NCBI RefSeq assembly: GCF_009725235.1 | Contig: NZ_WJFC01000003.1 | Coordinates: forward strand, 124,001 to 188,000 | Origin: Scytonema sp. UIC 10036 | Lineage (GTDB): Bacteria; Cyanobacteriota; Cyanobacteriia; Cyanobacteriales; Nostocaceae | Direction: 5' to 3' | Length of the DNA stretch: 64,000 nt | In this document: positions 25,055 through 32,937 of the stretch, one piece after another | How positions within the stretch are numbered: the stretch's first letter is position 1 | Layout of the letters: each line of letters begins with the position of its first letter | Position numbers and translations under genes: made by a program | Notes under the pieces: generated by a model | What the model was told of the DNA's origin: nothing | The model's database searches: none | The model's input: only the letters and a program-made list of their open reading frames with translations

Positions 25055-25640
25055 TGCCTCAATTGAATAACTTTACATAAATTTAATTTTATAATTTTAA
25101 CCCTTACAAATTCTTTTTAACTTAAAACAATAGCTTTTTTATAATTTCAACCTTAAAAACACAGATTATATGAGTATTTGTACTTGATAATACTAACTAA
25201 AAAACAATCTTAGCAAAGATCAGTACTATATATGAATTTCAAATTCAGGAAGAATTTTGCGCGTAATCTTTAATTAAATATTTTTGCCTAGAATAGGAGT
25301 AATAGTCAAAGAAGTCATCGAACTTTTATCAGTTTATGATTGGGAGACTTTTCGTCAGGTACTAAAATTAGTTGCTCTTGATATTACCTCTAGAAGTTCA
25401 GAGGAATTGGCAGGTTGTACAGCTGTGTGATATTGTAACCACAGGGAGTACAACTGGTTACAGAAGCACAGTAGTTAGAGAAAAAGTGAACTAGGGAAGG
25501 ATATCACGAGGCGATCGCGAAATACCAGCCAGCCTTGAAAATTACTTAAAGAGGGCTGAGAAAAAAAGAAGTAGAAATATTGGTGTATGTTGGAGCCTAA
25601 ATGGACATACTTTTAGTTTTTATTTGCTTGATTTTATTTA
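25055..25640. other. AT-rich intergenic region with a possible coding remnant
   Basis: There is no intact gene. At 25293-25430 a + strand frame reads VKEVIELLSVYDWETFRQVL... to ELAGCTAV and a stop. It looks protein-like but has no start codon in context and no recognised family; it may be a gene remnant. A HIP1 site lies at about 25512. Nothing else is recognised. Confidence 0.35.
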
Positions 25641-25910
25641 TCAACTTTTATTTTTATAGACTTCTCCCCGACCAGCCACTTTGATAACAGTAACTAACAA
25701 TACATCGTCTTCTATTTCATAAACTACTCGATAACTTCCAATTTTAATTCGGTAGGTATTTTCTTCGCCTTTCAACTTTTTCATCCCACTAGGGCGAGGT
25801 TCTGTGGCTAAAGCATCTATTTTTGGCTGTATACGGTCTTGCAAGTCTTGAGGTAATTTCTGAAACATCTTTCTTGCACTAGGAGAGAATTCAACTGTGT
25901 AAGTCATCAA
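25641..25910 (-). CDS. RelE/ParE family toxin
   Basis: The 89-residue protein is a typical RelE-fold mRNA interferase: YTVEFSPSARKMFQKLP at the N-terminus, a central IDALATEPRPSGMKKLKG, then YRIKIGSYRVVYEIEDDVLLVTVIKVAGRGEVYK. The Arg/Lys in RIKIGSYRVVY and the C-terminal R-GEVYK are the usual catalytic or RNA-contact positions. It would cut ribosome-bound mRNA when free of antitoxin. It directly follows the antitoxin gene with no intergenic space (25911 is the last base of the antitoxin frame), consistent with co-translation. Confidence 0.92.
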   Translation of the reverse strand: MMTYTVEFSPSARKMFQKLPQDLQDRIQPKIDALATEPRPSGMKKLKGEENTYRIKIGSYRVVYEIEDDVLLVTVIKVAGRGEVYKNKS

Positions 25911-26150
25911 TTAAGCCACGTCTTGTTTTCTCTCTTCAGCAATTTCTTTTTTAATTTCTTCCCAAGAGAATGTACCGTGTAAGCGGATCTCTTCTCTGGC
26001 TTCTTTAACAGATTTTAAATCCTCTTCATCCTCTTCATCTTCAATGTTTTGTAAGAGTGCGAGTATTTCATCTAAGGTACAGTCATAAGCTTGATTTAGC
26101 AGTACGTTGATAGCTTTGATTATTTCTTGTCTTTCGTGTTCTGTTTTCAT
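25911..26150 (-). CDS. Antitoxin of the RelE-type toxin
   Basis: The 79-residue acidic protein (EDEEDEEDLKSVKEAREEI) ends in a helical SWEEIKKEIAEERK, a pattern seen in antitoxins that wrap RelE toxins. It has no obvious DNA-binding domain of its own. It lies between a ribbon-helix-helix-like gene (1-bp overlap, TAATG) and the RelE gene, so all three are probably one transcript. The DNA-binding function may be supplied by the first gene. The family assignment rests on size, charge and gene order. Confidence 0.8.
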   Translation of the reverse strand: MKTEHERQEIIKAINVLLNQAYDCTLDEILALLQNIEDEEDEEDLKSVKEAREEIRLHGTFSWEEIKKEIAEERKQDVA

Positions 26151-26380
26151 TATTTAATCTCCTTACTTTTTCTATCTCCTCCTCTAGTTTCACCTAAAGG
26201 TTGTTCATTTGCATCAATGATACCCATAGCTTTCAGAGAATTAAATAAATAATCTTCTAACCAGCTATTAGCTGACATATTATTTTTTGTCGCGTGTTCG
26301 GTTATTTTCTCAATAATTAAAGAATCTAGTCTGTATGTAGCGTTTTTCCGCTTTCTCATTTCTTCTAGCAGTAAGTACAT
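26150..26380 (-). CDS. Small ribbon-helix-helix-like protein, first gene of TA cluster
   Basis: The 76-residue protein reads RKRKNATYRLDSLIIEKITEHATKNNMSANSWLEDYLFNSL. This is a beta-strand then helix-turn-helix pattern like Arc/CopG-type DNA-binding proteins. It is followed by a polar tail with GGDRKSKE. Start: the ATG at 26380 has TAAGG just upstream; an internal ATG at 26356 would give MRKRKN and is also possible. It probably represses the operon through the GTAC palindromes at 26402-26523. Confidence 0.75.
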   Translation of the reverse strand: MYLLLEEMRKRKNATYRLDSLIIEKITEHATKNNMSANSWLEDYLFNSLKAMGIIDANEQPLGETRGGDRKSKEIK

Positions 26381-26401
26381 ATGTCCTTACCTTTATTATC
26401 A

Positions 26402-26523
26402 AACTACTTGTACATAGTTTAAAGCCTCCAGAATCAATGTACAAGTACTTTAACATAAGTTTTTCTTGATGTCTAAGTTTCTTATCATCGGGTTTTCCCA
26501 TACCAAAGTACTTGTACTTTGGT
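26402..26523. promoter_or_regulatory. GTAC-centred palindromic operator sites upstream of the TA cluster
   Basis: ACTTGTAC-type sites occur three times upstream of the RHH-like gene: about 26404-26415, GTACAAGTAC at 26438-26447, and a perfect 10-bp inverted repeat ACCAAAGTAC-TT-GTACTTTGGT at 26502-26523. Palindromes of this sort are typical binding sites for ribbon-helix-helix repressors. Binding is inferred. Confidence 0.6.
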
Positions 26524-26632
26524 AAATGTGAAGGGTGATGCTAAGATACTCATTCTTGAGTGTCAGCGATCGCTTTGCTTCCTAGGGGGCTATCTGTAGT
26601 TCAATCAATCACCCCCCTGAACGGTTACATAA

Positions 26633-28366
26633 TTACAACCCTGCAATCAGTTGTTGCACCCTCTCTATACCACTAGCGTCATTGCGCTGATTGTAGATTT
26701 TTGCAGCCTGCTGAAAAGCTTCCTTGGCTTCAGATGCTTTTTTCAAAGCTAACAGGGAATTCCCCTTGTTTTCATACGCTTCTGCGTACTTGGGATTGCG
26801 TTCGATCGCCCGATCGCAATCCTTAATTGCATCATCATACTTCTTGCGAGCAAAGCGGGCAACACTTCGTTGATAATACGCTTCAGTATAATCACTATCT
26901 AGCTCGATCGCCCTATCAAAATCTTTGGTTGCGTCCTTGTAATCTTCCAAAGCTTGGCGGCTCAGCCCGCGATTGAAATACGCCCAAGCCCAATTGTTAG
27001 AATTATCAATAGCTTTGTCAAAATCTTTAATTGCTGCGGTGTAGTTTTTCAGGGCATACTGAGCCACACCTCTGTTATTGTATGCCTCAGATAATTTAGG
27101 ATTGAGGCGAATAGCCTCAGAAGCATCCGCAATCACCGCCGCATAGTCTTTCTGAATGCGGTAAATAGTTGCTCGCCCGCTATATGCCTCGGCATATTTA
27201 GGGTTTAAAGCGATCGCTTTGTTAAAATCAGCTAAAGCAGCTGGGTAGTCTTTTTGGTCGAGGCGCGTCAATCCCCGGCTGTTGTATGCTCTAGCATACT
27301 TGGGGTCAACTTCTATGGCTTTATTGTAATCGGCGATCGCACCTTCATTGTCTGCCAAACGACTCTTAGCAAGACCGCGACTGGTGTAAGCTTCCGCAAA
27401 CTTGGGATTGACTTCAATTGCACGATTGTAGTAAGCGATCGCATTCTTATAATCGCTCTTTTTATAACGATTATCCCCCCATCGGGTATAATCAGGAGCC
27501 TCAGCAATAAAACCATCACTTGGTAACTGAGCGCTGTCTAAATTAGCACCTCTAAAATCCGCGTCAAGCAGAGTTGCACCCCTAAAATTCACCCCCGCCA
27601 GTTGTGCGCCACTCAAGTCAGAGTTATCAAGATTGGCATACTGCAAGTTACTTCCTTGCAAGTTGGCATTACTCAAATCCGCACGGCGGAAGTTGGCATA
27701 AGTAAGATTAGCATTTTTCAACTGTACGCCTCTCAAGTTAACACTCTCCAAGTTAGCTCGATTGAGGTTAACACCATTGAGAGACACGCCAATAAGATTC
27801 ACATTCCTTAAATCTACGCCACTCAAGTTCACCCCATCAAAACTAACCCCATTGAGGTTGACATTATCCAACCGCACGCCCCGAAGATCCGCATTAGTGA
27901 GAGTCACTCCACTAAGATTGACACCACGGAGATCAGCATTACTTAAATTTGTATTGCTTAAATCGGCATTTCTAAGATCTGCACCACTTAAGTTAGCACC
28001 ACTAAGATCGGCATTACTTAAATTAGCTCCACTCAAGTCAGTGCGAGAGAGATTTGCACGGGATAACTGTGTACTTTTTAACTCAGTATATCTCAAATCG
28101 GCACCACTTAAGTCTGTACCGCTTAAGTCTGCACTTGTTAAATTAGCATCATAGAGGTCAGCACGAACGAGATTTTTACGGCTGAAGTTAGTGTAGCTAA
28201 GATCGCATTTAGAACATCTGTTAGTTTCCGTTAGCTGTTTAACGTGTTCTGGTTTTTCAGCATAACTCGGAAGCGCTACTAATATTGGGGCAAAGAACGC
28301 GATAGTAGCAAAGAATTTTTTAATACTTCTTCTATAGGAGGGAGTCGTTGATGTAAACATTACCAT
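26633..28366 (-). CDS. Exported pentapeptide-repeat and TPR protein
   Basis: The 577-residue protein starts with a basic N-terminus and a hydrophobic signal (FFATIAFFAPILVALPSYA), so it is exported or membrane-anchored. Residues about 50-60 contain CSKCDLSYTNF, a CxxC often seen at the head of such repeats. Pentapeptide repeats A(D/N)LxG span about 60-285 and would form a quadrilateral beta-helix. About eight TPR units follow (290-560; for example YKNAIAYYNRAIEVNPKFAEAY), forming a protein-binding superhelix. It looks like a scaffold; the partner is unknown. It is monocistronic. Confidence 0.92.
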   Translation of the reverse strand: MVMFTSTTPSYRRSIKKFFATIAFFAPILVALPSYAEKPEHVKQLTETNRCSKCDLSYTNFSRKNLVRADLYDANLTSADLSGTDLSGADLRYTELKSTQLSRANLSRTDLSGANLSNADLSGANLSGADLRNADLSNTNLSNADLRGVNLSGVTLTNADLRGVRLDNVNLNGVSFDGVNLSGVDLRNVNLIGVSLNGVNLNRANLESVNLRGVQLKNANLTYANFRRADLSNANLQGSNLQYANLDNSDLSGAQLAGVNFRGATLLDADFRGANLDSAQLPSDGFIAEAPDYTRWGDNRYKKSDYKNAIAYYNRAIEVNPKFAEAYTSRGLAKSRLADNEGAIADYNKAIEVDPKYARAYNSRGLTRLDQKDYPAALADFNKAIALNPKYAEAYSGRATIYRIQKDYAAVIADASEAIRLNPKLSEAYNNRGVAQYALKNYTAAIKDFDKAIDNSNNWAWAYFNRGLSRQALEDYKDATKDFDRAIELDSDYTEAYYQRSVARFARKKYDDAIKDCDRAIERNPKYAEAYENKGNSLLALKKASEAKEAFQQAAKIYNQRNDASGIERVQQLIAGL

Positions 28367-28800
28367 GACTTGCGCTTAACCAGGATGGTACCTGACTGAC
28401 TTAGCCAGATACCGATGTATATCAAAAGCTATTTCCCATAACAGATGCTTCTCGAGATAAGTTTGTTCCTATAGTAGCGATCGCCCTTCAGAAAAACTTT
28501 GCGATAGTGGATTTTGTAACTGGCTGATGCTTCACGATATCGCAGACGGCTTGAAGCGCTGACTCACAGGTAAGCTGCGAACACTGCTCTAAAGATACAT
28601 CAAACGGATCGACAATTTTTTCATTGTTGCTGCAATTTCATGTACTGTATACTGTTCTCGACAGGCAACAAGTAATATATTTTACATAAAAATTCACTTG
28701 AAGATGAAGTGACTCATGCTGCTTTCAAAAAGTGTATGAGACCAAAAATCTGCAAGATGACCAGAGAAAGCTTGATTTTTAATATAGGTAATATTCAGCA
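28367..28800. other. Intergenic region, no recognised feature
   Basis: The 434-bp region separates two divergent genes. It presumably holds both promoters. No coding frame, hairpin or repeat of note was recognised beyond a GCGATCGC-like site near 28478. Confidence 0.4.
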
Positions 28801-29448
28801 ATGCTAACGGTACTTCGCTCTTACGCTGCATGGCTTGTTCCTGCAGCTTTGACTTTACTCAGTTTTGGCTCGGGGAACGAGAAGGCGATCGCACAGACTC
28901 TCTTCCCATTTAGTGGTAATTACGACGTAACAATCGCTGTTGAGCCGATTAACGAGAAATTTTCACGAGCAATTGAACGGGCGGTAAGTACAGATGCACC
29001 ATATGGACTCACCGAATATAACGGTTTAGTTTACGCCCTAACTGACTTCTCTACTGGCTTGTTCACCTTTAACACCGATCCAACAGCGATCGGCTTAGAG
29101 GGCTTCCCAGAAGGCTTTATTGAATTTAGTGGTAGCGGTGCTAACAAGGTATCTGGAACCGCTAGTGCTACCGCTTTAATTGACTTTGTAAACCTCAGAG
29201 GGTCAGGCTCTGGTTCTTTAATTATCACTGGCGGGGAGGGTATATTCAGCGGTGCTACTGGCATACTAGACTTTTTTGAGAACGACACAATCAGTCCAAA
29301 TCCAAACGATCCCATAAGAGGACAGGCGTTAGTGACTGGTACTATTAAAGTTGTTCCAGAACCGGAAACCGGAGTAGGGACACTAGTTGGTATTGGCTTA
29401 ATTGGAGCTGGTTTTACGTTGCGCCGACGTTACCTTCGCTCTACTTAA
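28801..29448 (+). CDS. PEP-CTERM sorting domain protein
   Basis: The 215-residue secreted protein has an N-terminal signal (LVPAALTLLSFGSGNEKAIAQ) and a C-terminal PEP-CTERM tail: VVPEPETGVGTLVGIGLIGAGFTLRRR, that is the PEP motif, a membrane helix and an Arg cluster. Exosortase would process it at the envelope. The middle is Gly/Ser/Thr-rich and beta-like, without a recognised domain. No exosortase gene is in the window. Confidence 0.88.
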   Translation: MLTVLRSYAAWLVPAALTLLSFGSGNEKAIAQTLFPFSGNYDVTIAVEPINEKFSRAIERAVSTDAPYGLTEYNGLVYALTDFSTGLFTFNTDPTAIGLEGFPEGFIEFSGSGANKVSGTASATALIDFVNLRGSGSGSLIITGGEGIFSGATGILDFFENDTISPNPNDPIRGQALVTGTIKVVPEPETGVGTLVGIGLIGAGFTLRRRYLRST

Positions 29449-29579
29449 TCTCATCAATTAATCTCTCTTTGCCAGAGAAGGTCTGCTACTCGTGTTATTC
29501 CTGCTTTAAGATGACGGCTCACTTGTGACACGCACTGATATTTTTGTTTAGTGAAGACAAGCATGGGGAGTCATATTAT

Positions 29580-29675
29580 TTTTATTTTGAACCGCAGATG
29601 AACGCAGATGAACGCGGATTTTTTTGGAACAATTATCTGCGTCCGTCTGCGTGCATCTGCGGTTTTAAATATTAT
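29580..29675. repeat. Inverted repeat GAACCGCAGATGAACGCAGATG...CATCTGCGGTT
   Basis: Two arms rich in CGCAGATGAACGC units face each other at about 29590-29620 and 29635-29665. They would form a long hairpin. It lies downstream of the PEP-CTERM gene and near the 3' end of the convergent coiled-coil frame, so it may function as an end-of-transcript hairpin. Confidence 0.65.
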
Positions 29676-29705
29676 AAATTAATAGCATTTTACGAAGAAT
29701 AAATT

Positions 29706-30026
29706 TTAGAACTGTTTCTTGTCGCGAGATGATATCTGCTTTTCCTTCCATTGTTTTTGGATGCGATCGCGTTGTTTTTGTTGTTCTAATCTTTGTTGTA
29801 GTAATGTCTGTCTTTCTTTATTTAAAGCAGCGAGGGTTGCTTTTCCCTTGGCGGATGCTTGGCGGATGCTTTCCATTGCTACGGTGACACTTGCGTCGCT
29901 GGGGTTGATTGCCGTTTCAGCGCGTTGTAAATTAAGTTGAGCAACTTTCAATGCCTGTTGTTTTTCTTCTAAGAGATTTTTAGCAGAAATTTTTGCTTTG
30001 TCCTCCTTGTCCCCCTTGTCTCCCAT
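29706..30026 (-). CDS. Coiled-coil protein or gene fragment starting inside a GACAAGG repeat
   Basis: The 106-residue frame begins MGDKGDKEDK, encoded by the same 9-nt repeat found in the pump and chlD genes. It continues as a Gln/Lys/Ala-rich coiled coil (LLEEKQQALKVAQLNLQRAETAI..., KERQTLLQQRLEQQKQRDRIQKQW). The body resembles the helical hairpin of efflux adaptors. No complete family domain is present, so this may be a fragment of a larger gene whose 5' part was replaced by the repeat. Expression is uncertain. Confidence 0.4.
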   Translation of the reverse strand: MGDKGDKEDKAKISAKNLLEEKQQALKVAQLNLQRAETAINPSDASVTVAMESIRQASAKGKATLAALNKERQTLLQQRLEQQKQRDRIQKQWKEKQISSRDKKQF

Positions 30027-30184
30027 GTCTACCCAATCCTCAATCCCTTAAAATCTTGCTACCATTTTCTGCTCTTAGACAAGCGGATGAATGCGGATAG
30101 CTCTGTACCTGATTCAATTGTAATCTGCTATGGTTAGTAGTCGTGCTCTACCCTGGTATAAAAGTAAAGTTAAGAGATAAAGAC

Positions 30185-30403
30185 ATGAATCAACTAAAAG
30201 TAGAACTCCCCTCAAATATTTCTATTGAGGAAGCACGGTTGCTTCTATCTGTGAAACTGTTTGAAACAGAAAAACTGTCGCTAGGACAAGCAGCAAAGTT
30301 AGCAGGTTATAGTAAGCGCACATTTATTGAGTTGCTTGGCAAAATGGGTGTTCCAGTCATCAATTACCCTGCTGAAGAGTTAGAACAGGAGATTAACCTT
30401 TGA
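30185..30403 (+). CDS. UPF0175 family protein (antitoxin-like)
   Basis: The 72-residue protein (start ATG at 30185; an in-frame start 42 bp upstream is less likely) reads VELPSNISIEEARLLLSVKLFETEKLSLGQAAKLAGYSKRTFIELL. That is the UPF0175 pattern with a small helix-turn-helix. UPF0175 genes usually precede a DUF3368 PIN-domain toxin, and a truncated one follows here immediately. It probably neutralised and autoregulated that toxin. Confidence 0.85.
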   Translation: MNQLKVELPSNISIEEARLLLSVKLFETEKLSLGQAAKLAGYSKRTFIELLGKMGVPVINYPAEELEQEINL

Positions 30404-30489
30404 ACGATCGAGCAGTTACTAATAGCACTTGTTTAATAGGCTTGGAGCGCATCGGACGATTAGACTTACTCCCTAGAAACAGTTGCTAG
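30400..30489 (+). pseudogene. 5' remnant of a DUF3368 PIN-domain toxin gene
   Basis: Overlapping the UPF0175 stop, a frame reads NDRAVTNSTCLIGLERIGRLDLLPR and then hits a stop. This is the typical beginning of DUF3368 toxins (xNSTxLIxLERIGRLDLL), which are normally about 150 residues long. The PIN active-site Asp residues further on are missing, so the toxin is inactive. Confidence 0.75.
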
Positions 30490-30906
30490 TTTTTGTTCGG
30501 AGAATCCAGTCTTGAATAAATAGTTTAATTTGATACCACTAATCATAGTAATACTGAGAACCTCAGCGATCGTTTCTTCTTGTTCAATGGACAAATCTAC
30601 TAAGAATTGGATTGCATCATAGGATTAGACATGGTTGTAACCTCAATTGAATGTATTTTGTGTTTGGTTTTCAGTGTTAGTCAGTCAACGTTGCTATTGG
30701 TGTTTGTTGCTTGTTGCTTCCCAACTGTTTGTAGTTTGTCCCACTGTTTTGCTCAGTTACCATGTCAATTACTGTTCAATCTCCGCCCAATTTTTGCTCA
30801 AGTTGAATCTAGGAGTAGACAAAGGAAAAATTTTTACCTTGTCCTCCTTGTCTACCTTGTCTCCCTTGTCCCAATCCCCAATATCTTAAATTTTGTTACC
30901 AAATTT
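30490..30906. repeat. Intergenic region with GACAAGG-family repeat (opposite orientation)
   Basis: No convincing gene. At about 30825-30900 there are TTGTCCTCC/TTGTCTACC/TTGTCTCCC units, then CCCAATCCCCAATATCTTAAA and TTGTTACCA. The same order, units then CCCAATCCTCAATCCCTTAAA and CTTGCTACCA, occurs at about 30000-30065. This defines one end of the repeat element. Confidence 0.7.
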
Positions 30907-30938
30907 AAAAACCCCTCTCATATTTTGGAGGGGTTTTT
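30907..30938 (-). terminator. Rho-independent terminator, likely bidirectional
   Basis: A perfect 11-bp stem, AAAAACCCCTC (30907-30917) and GAGGGGTTTTT (30928-30938), has a 10-nt loop and flanking A/T tracts. It lies 35 bp beyond the stop of the small minus-strand gene at 30973-31077. Confidence 0.85.
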
Positions 30939-30972
30939 ATAAAGTTTTTTTATTAAATTTAAAATTTTTGCC

Positions 30973-31077
30973 CTAGAAGAGGCTCATGATGGTAATGATT
31001 CCAGCACTTGTCAGCACAACCAAAGCTCCCATTGCAACTGATACACCGATTGGATTTGGAGTATTTGAACCGTTCAT
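30973..31077 (-). CDS. Small single-pass membrane protein, 34 residues
   Basis: The reading frame encodes MNGSNTPNPIGVSVAMGALV, then a hydrophobic stretch ending in TIMSLF: one transmembrane helix (about residues 10-32) with a short polar N-terminus. GAGG lies about nine bases before the ATG, and a strong terminator follows the stop, so a short dedicated transcript is plausible. Size and topology resemble small thylakoid or regulatory membrane peptides, but it could not be matched to a named photosystem, cytochrome or NDH subunit. Function unknown. Confidence 0.6.
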   Translation of the reverse strand: MNGSNTPNPIGVSVAMGALVVLTSAGIITIMSLF

Positions 31078-31643
31078 TTTTTTAAACCTCTGCTTCTAAG
31101 GTATGTTTTTTAAAGATATCAGTACCGCCATATAGTTCAATCAAATCATGGTAAAACTTAAAAAAGCTTTACTTAGCTTAACAAAGTCAATAGTGTTTGC
31201 TAATTTGAAAAAAAGCAGAGTACAGAGAGAAGTTGCCAAGAGAGTTTCCCTCCAAGCACACTTTGGTGAAGCAAAAGGTATACTGATTTTTTCATCCCCA
31301 AGCTAAACACTGAGATTTTCAGTAGAATCAGTAGAATTTACAGTAGAAAAATTTAAATAATGGGTTAAATTTTCAATCAAGGTTAATTTCTGCCGATCGC
31401 TTATGCCAATTGTCTAAGTAAGTCAGCGAGAAAAAAACAACCTAAGTAACGAAAAGTAAAATCTCTATATTTGGCTTGTAGTTGCGCTGTTTATGCCTGC
31501 GGCACGCAAAGGCGGCGAACGCATGCACCGCGACTACGAACCAGTAACGATGATTTGCGCCGACTTACTTAAATTAACGCTAGACTGACCGCTTTGATAA
31601 TTAGCCACTCTGATATGACCTCATCTACTAGTCATTTAAATCC
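31078..31643. other. Intergenic region, no recognised gene
   Basis: The 566-bp gap contains AT-rich sequence near 31100-31400 and a dispersed-repeat-like segment (about 31480-31550, GCCTGCGGCACGCAAAGG) of the kind common between cyanobacterial genes. No frame with coding character and no RNA motif were recognised. Confidence 0.4.
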
Positions 31644-32453
31644 ATGGCACTCATAAACGTAAAAAATAATACTTTTTCTTGTGTATGCTTTTGTTTATTT
31701 TGGTGCTTTTTAATAAGTTTAACTATTGGATTTTTCACACGGAACTCCCTCAATAATTTAGTTGGTTTTGAATTTCTATCACTTGCAATCAATTTAGTAA
31801 TAACCAGTTTAATACCTAAAAAACTTGCATGGAATGGGATTCTGGCTGGTGCAGGAGTTCTTTCTGGAGTTGGCGGTACTTTATGTTTAACTTCTATTTT
31901 AAATCCCTCTTTCTTAATCTTAGGTCTATCTGTTAGCATAATTTTTTATATTTTTGCTCGTAAACTGACAAATTTTTATATTCAGAATAAAGTGAATTTT
32001 CTAGGAGTGAAACCTTACAGAATTGGTTGCTACTTGATATGTGTACTTCTTAGTATAGAAATTATAATGTCTCTTATTCTTTTAAGTAGTATGTTTAATA
32101 CATTGATAATAGGAGCTTTTATTGTCCTTGCCATCAGTTTACCGATATCTATTATATTTCTTATAAAAACTGGTATTTTTCAAGAAGCACAAGATAAGAT
32201 TATAGTTATTTCTGGAATGCTAAATGGAATTTGGTTAGTCAGTACCGCCCAAGTGGAAATGGGAACATTAGAAGCAACTCATTCTCTCTTTTTCAGCTTC
32301 ATAATTATGATTTGGTCAGTGGCTGGTAGCACTGCTCTCCTATTGCAGAATTTTCAGTATAAAAATGGTAAATTACAAGCACGTTTAGCGACTGCTGTGA
32401 CTGCATCTTTAGGTATTGTAGTGGGAATATTACCTTATTTATTCTTCAAATAA
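31644..32453 (+). CDS. Multi-pass membrane protein of unknown function
   Basis: The 269-residue, strongly hydrophobic protein has about eight predicted membrane helices (for example LFWCFLISLTIGFF, FLILGLSVSIIFYIFA, YLICVLLSIEIIMSLILL, AVTASLGIVVGILPYLFF). No family motif was recognised. Its base composition is more AT-rich than neighbouring housekeeping genes, which may point to transfer. A fragment of another hydrophobic frame follows at 32586-32810. Confidence 0.65.
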   Translation: MALINVKNNTFSCVCFCLFWCFLISLTIGFFTRNSLNNLVGFEFLSLAINLVITSLIPKKLAWNGILAGAGVLSGVGGTLCLTSILNPSFLILGLSVSIIFYIFARKLTNFYIQNKVNFLGVKPYRIGCYLICVLLSIEIIMSLILLSSMFNTLIIGAFIVLAISLPISIIFLIKTGIFQEAQDKIIVISGMLNGIWLVSTAQVEMGTLEATHSLFFSFIIMIWSVAGSTALLLQNFQYKNGKLQARLATAVTASLGIVVGILPYLFFK

Positions 32454-32585
32454 TATTAAGTTTTATATGCGAAATTGAGCGCCTATTATAAGGGTTGAAT
32501 TTATGGGAATACTACTACTACAGTCCTCAAGAATTAAATAGAGGATGGCGTACACAGTTACCTTCCTGTGGGAGAGTGGTGATGA

Positions 32586-32810
32586 GTAGAACTGTATGGA
32601 TTATACTGGGAATATCATCAAAGTCATCCTATTACGTTACGAATCATCGGTGCAATCGGTGTTGTGTCGTGTGTTTTCTCGATATATAGTAGTTTTCAAG
32701 AGCGCAACCTCAACTGGATAGGAGTCACTTCGCGTTTGGCAATAGTTTTGGGTTTTTGGTTACCTGGTTCTATTTATCTTTTGCTAAAAGGCAGAATGAC
32801 GAACCAGTAA
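32586..32810 (+). pseudogene. Possible remnant of a small membrane protein gene
   Basis: The frame ends at the stop at 32808-32810 and reads ...ITLRIIGAIGVVSCVFSIYSS and, further on, LAIVLGFWLPGSIYLLLKG. It looks like two membrane segments of a real protein, but the frame has no start codon upstream and is closed by tandem TGA codons at about 32580-32585. It is probably the 3' part of a decayed gene. Confidence 0.4.
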
Positions 32811-32937
32811 ACAACGCGATTCATTAAATTGCGATCGCCCTAAGAACAGCTTATAAATCATTCTGGCGATGGAAAATTAAATGATTGCCACTATGGTATG
32901 AACCTAAAAGATAACGCAGCTCGTAAGGTTTAGGCTC

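Noticed and set aside
27762..28154. A 130-codon + strand frame of Leu/Arg/Thr repeats
   Set aside because: It is antisense to the pentapeptide repeat region of 26633-28366.
30607..30942. A 111-codon + strand Cys/Val-rich frame
   Set aside because: Its C-terminal part is made of the GACAAGG repeat and the terminator, and it shows no protein family character.
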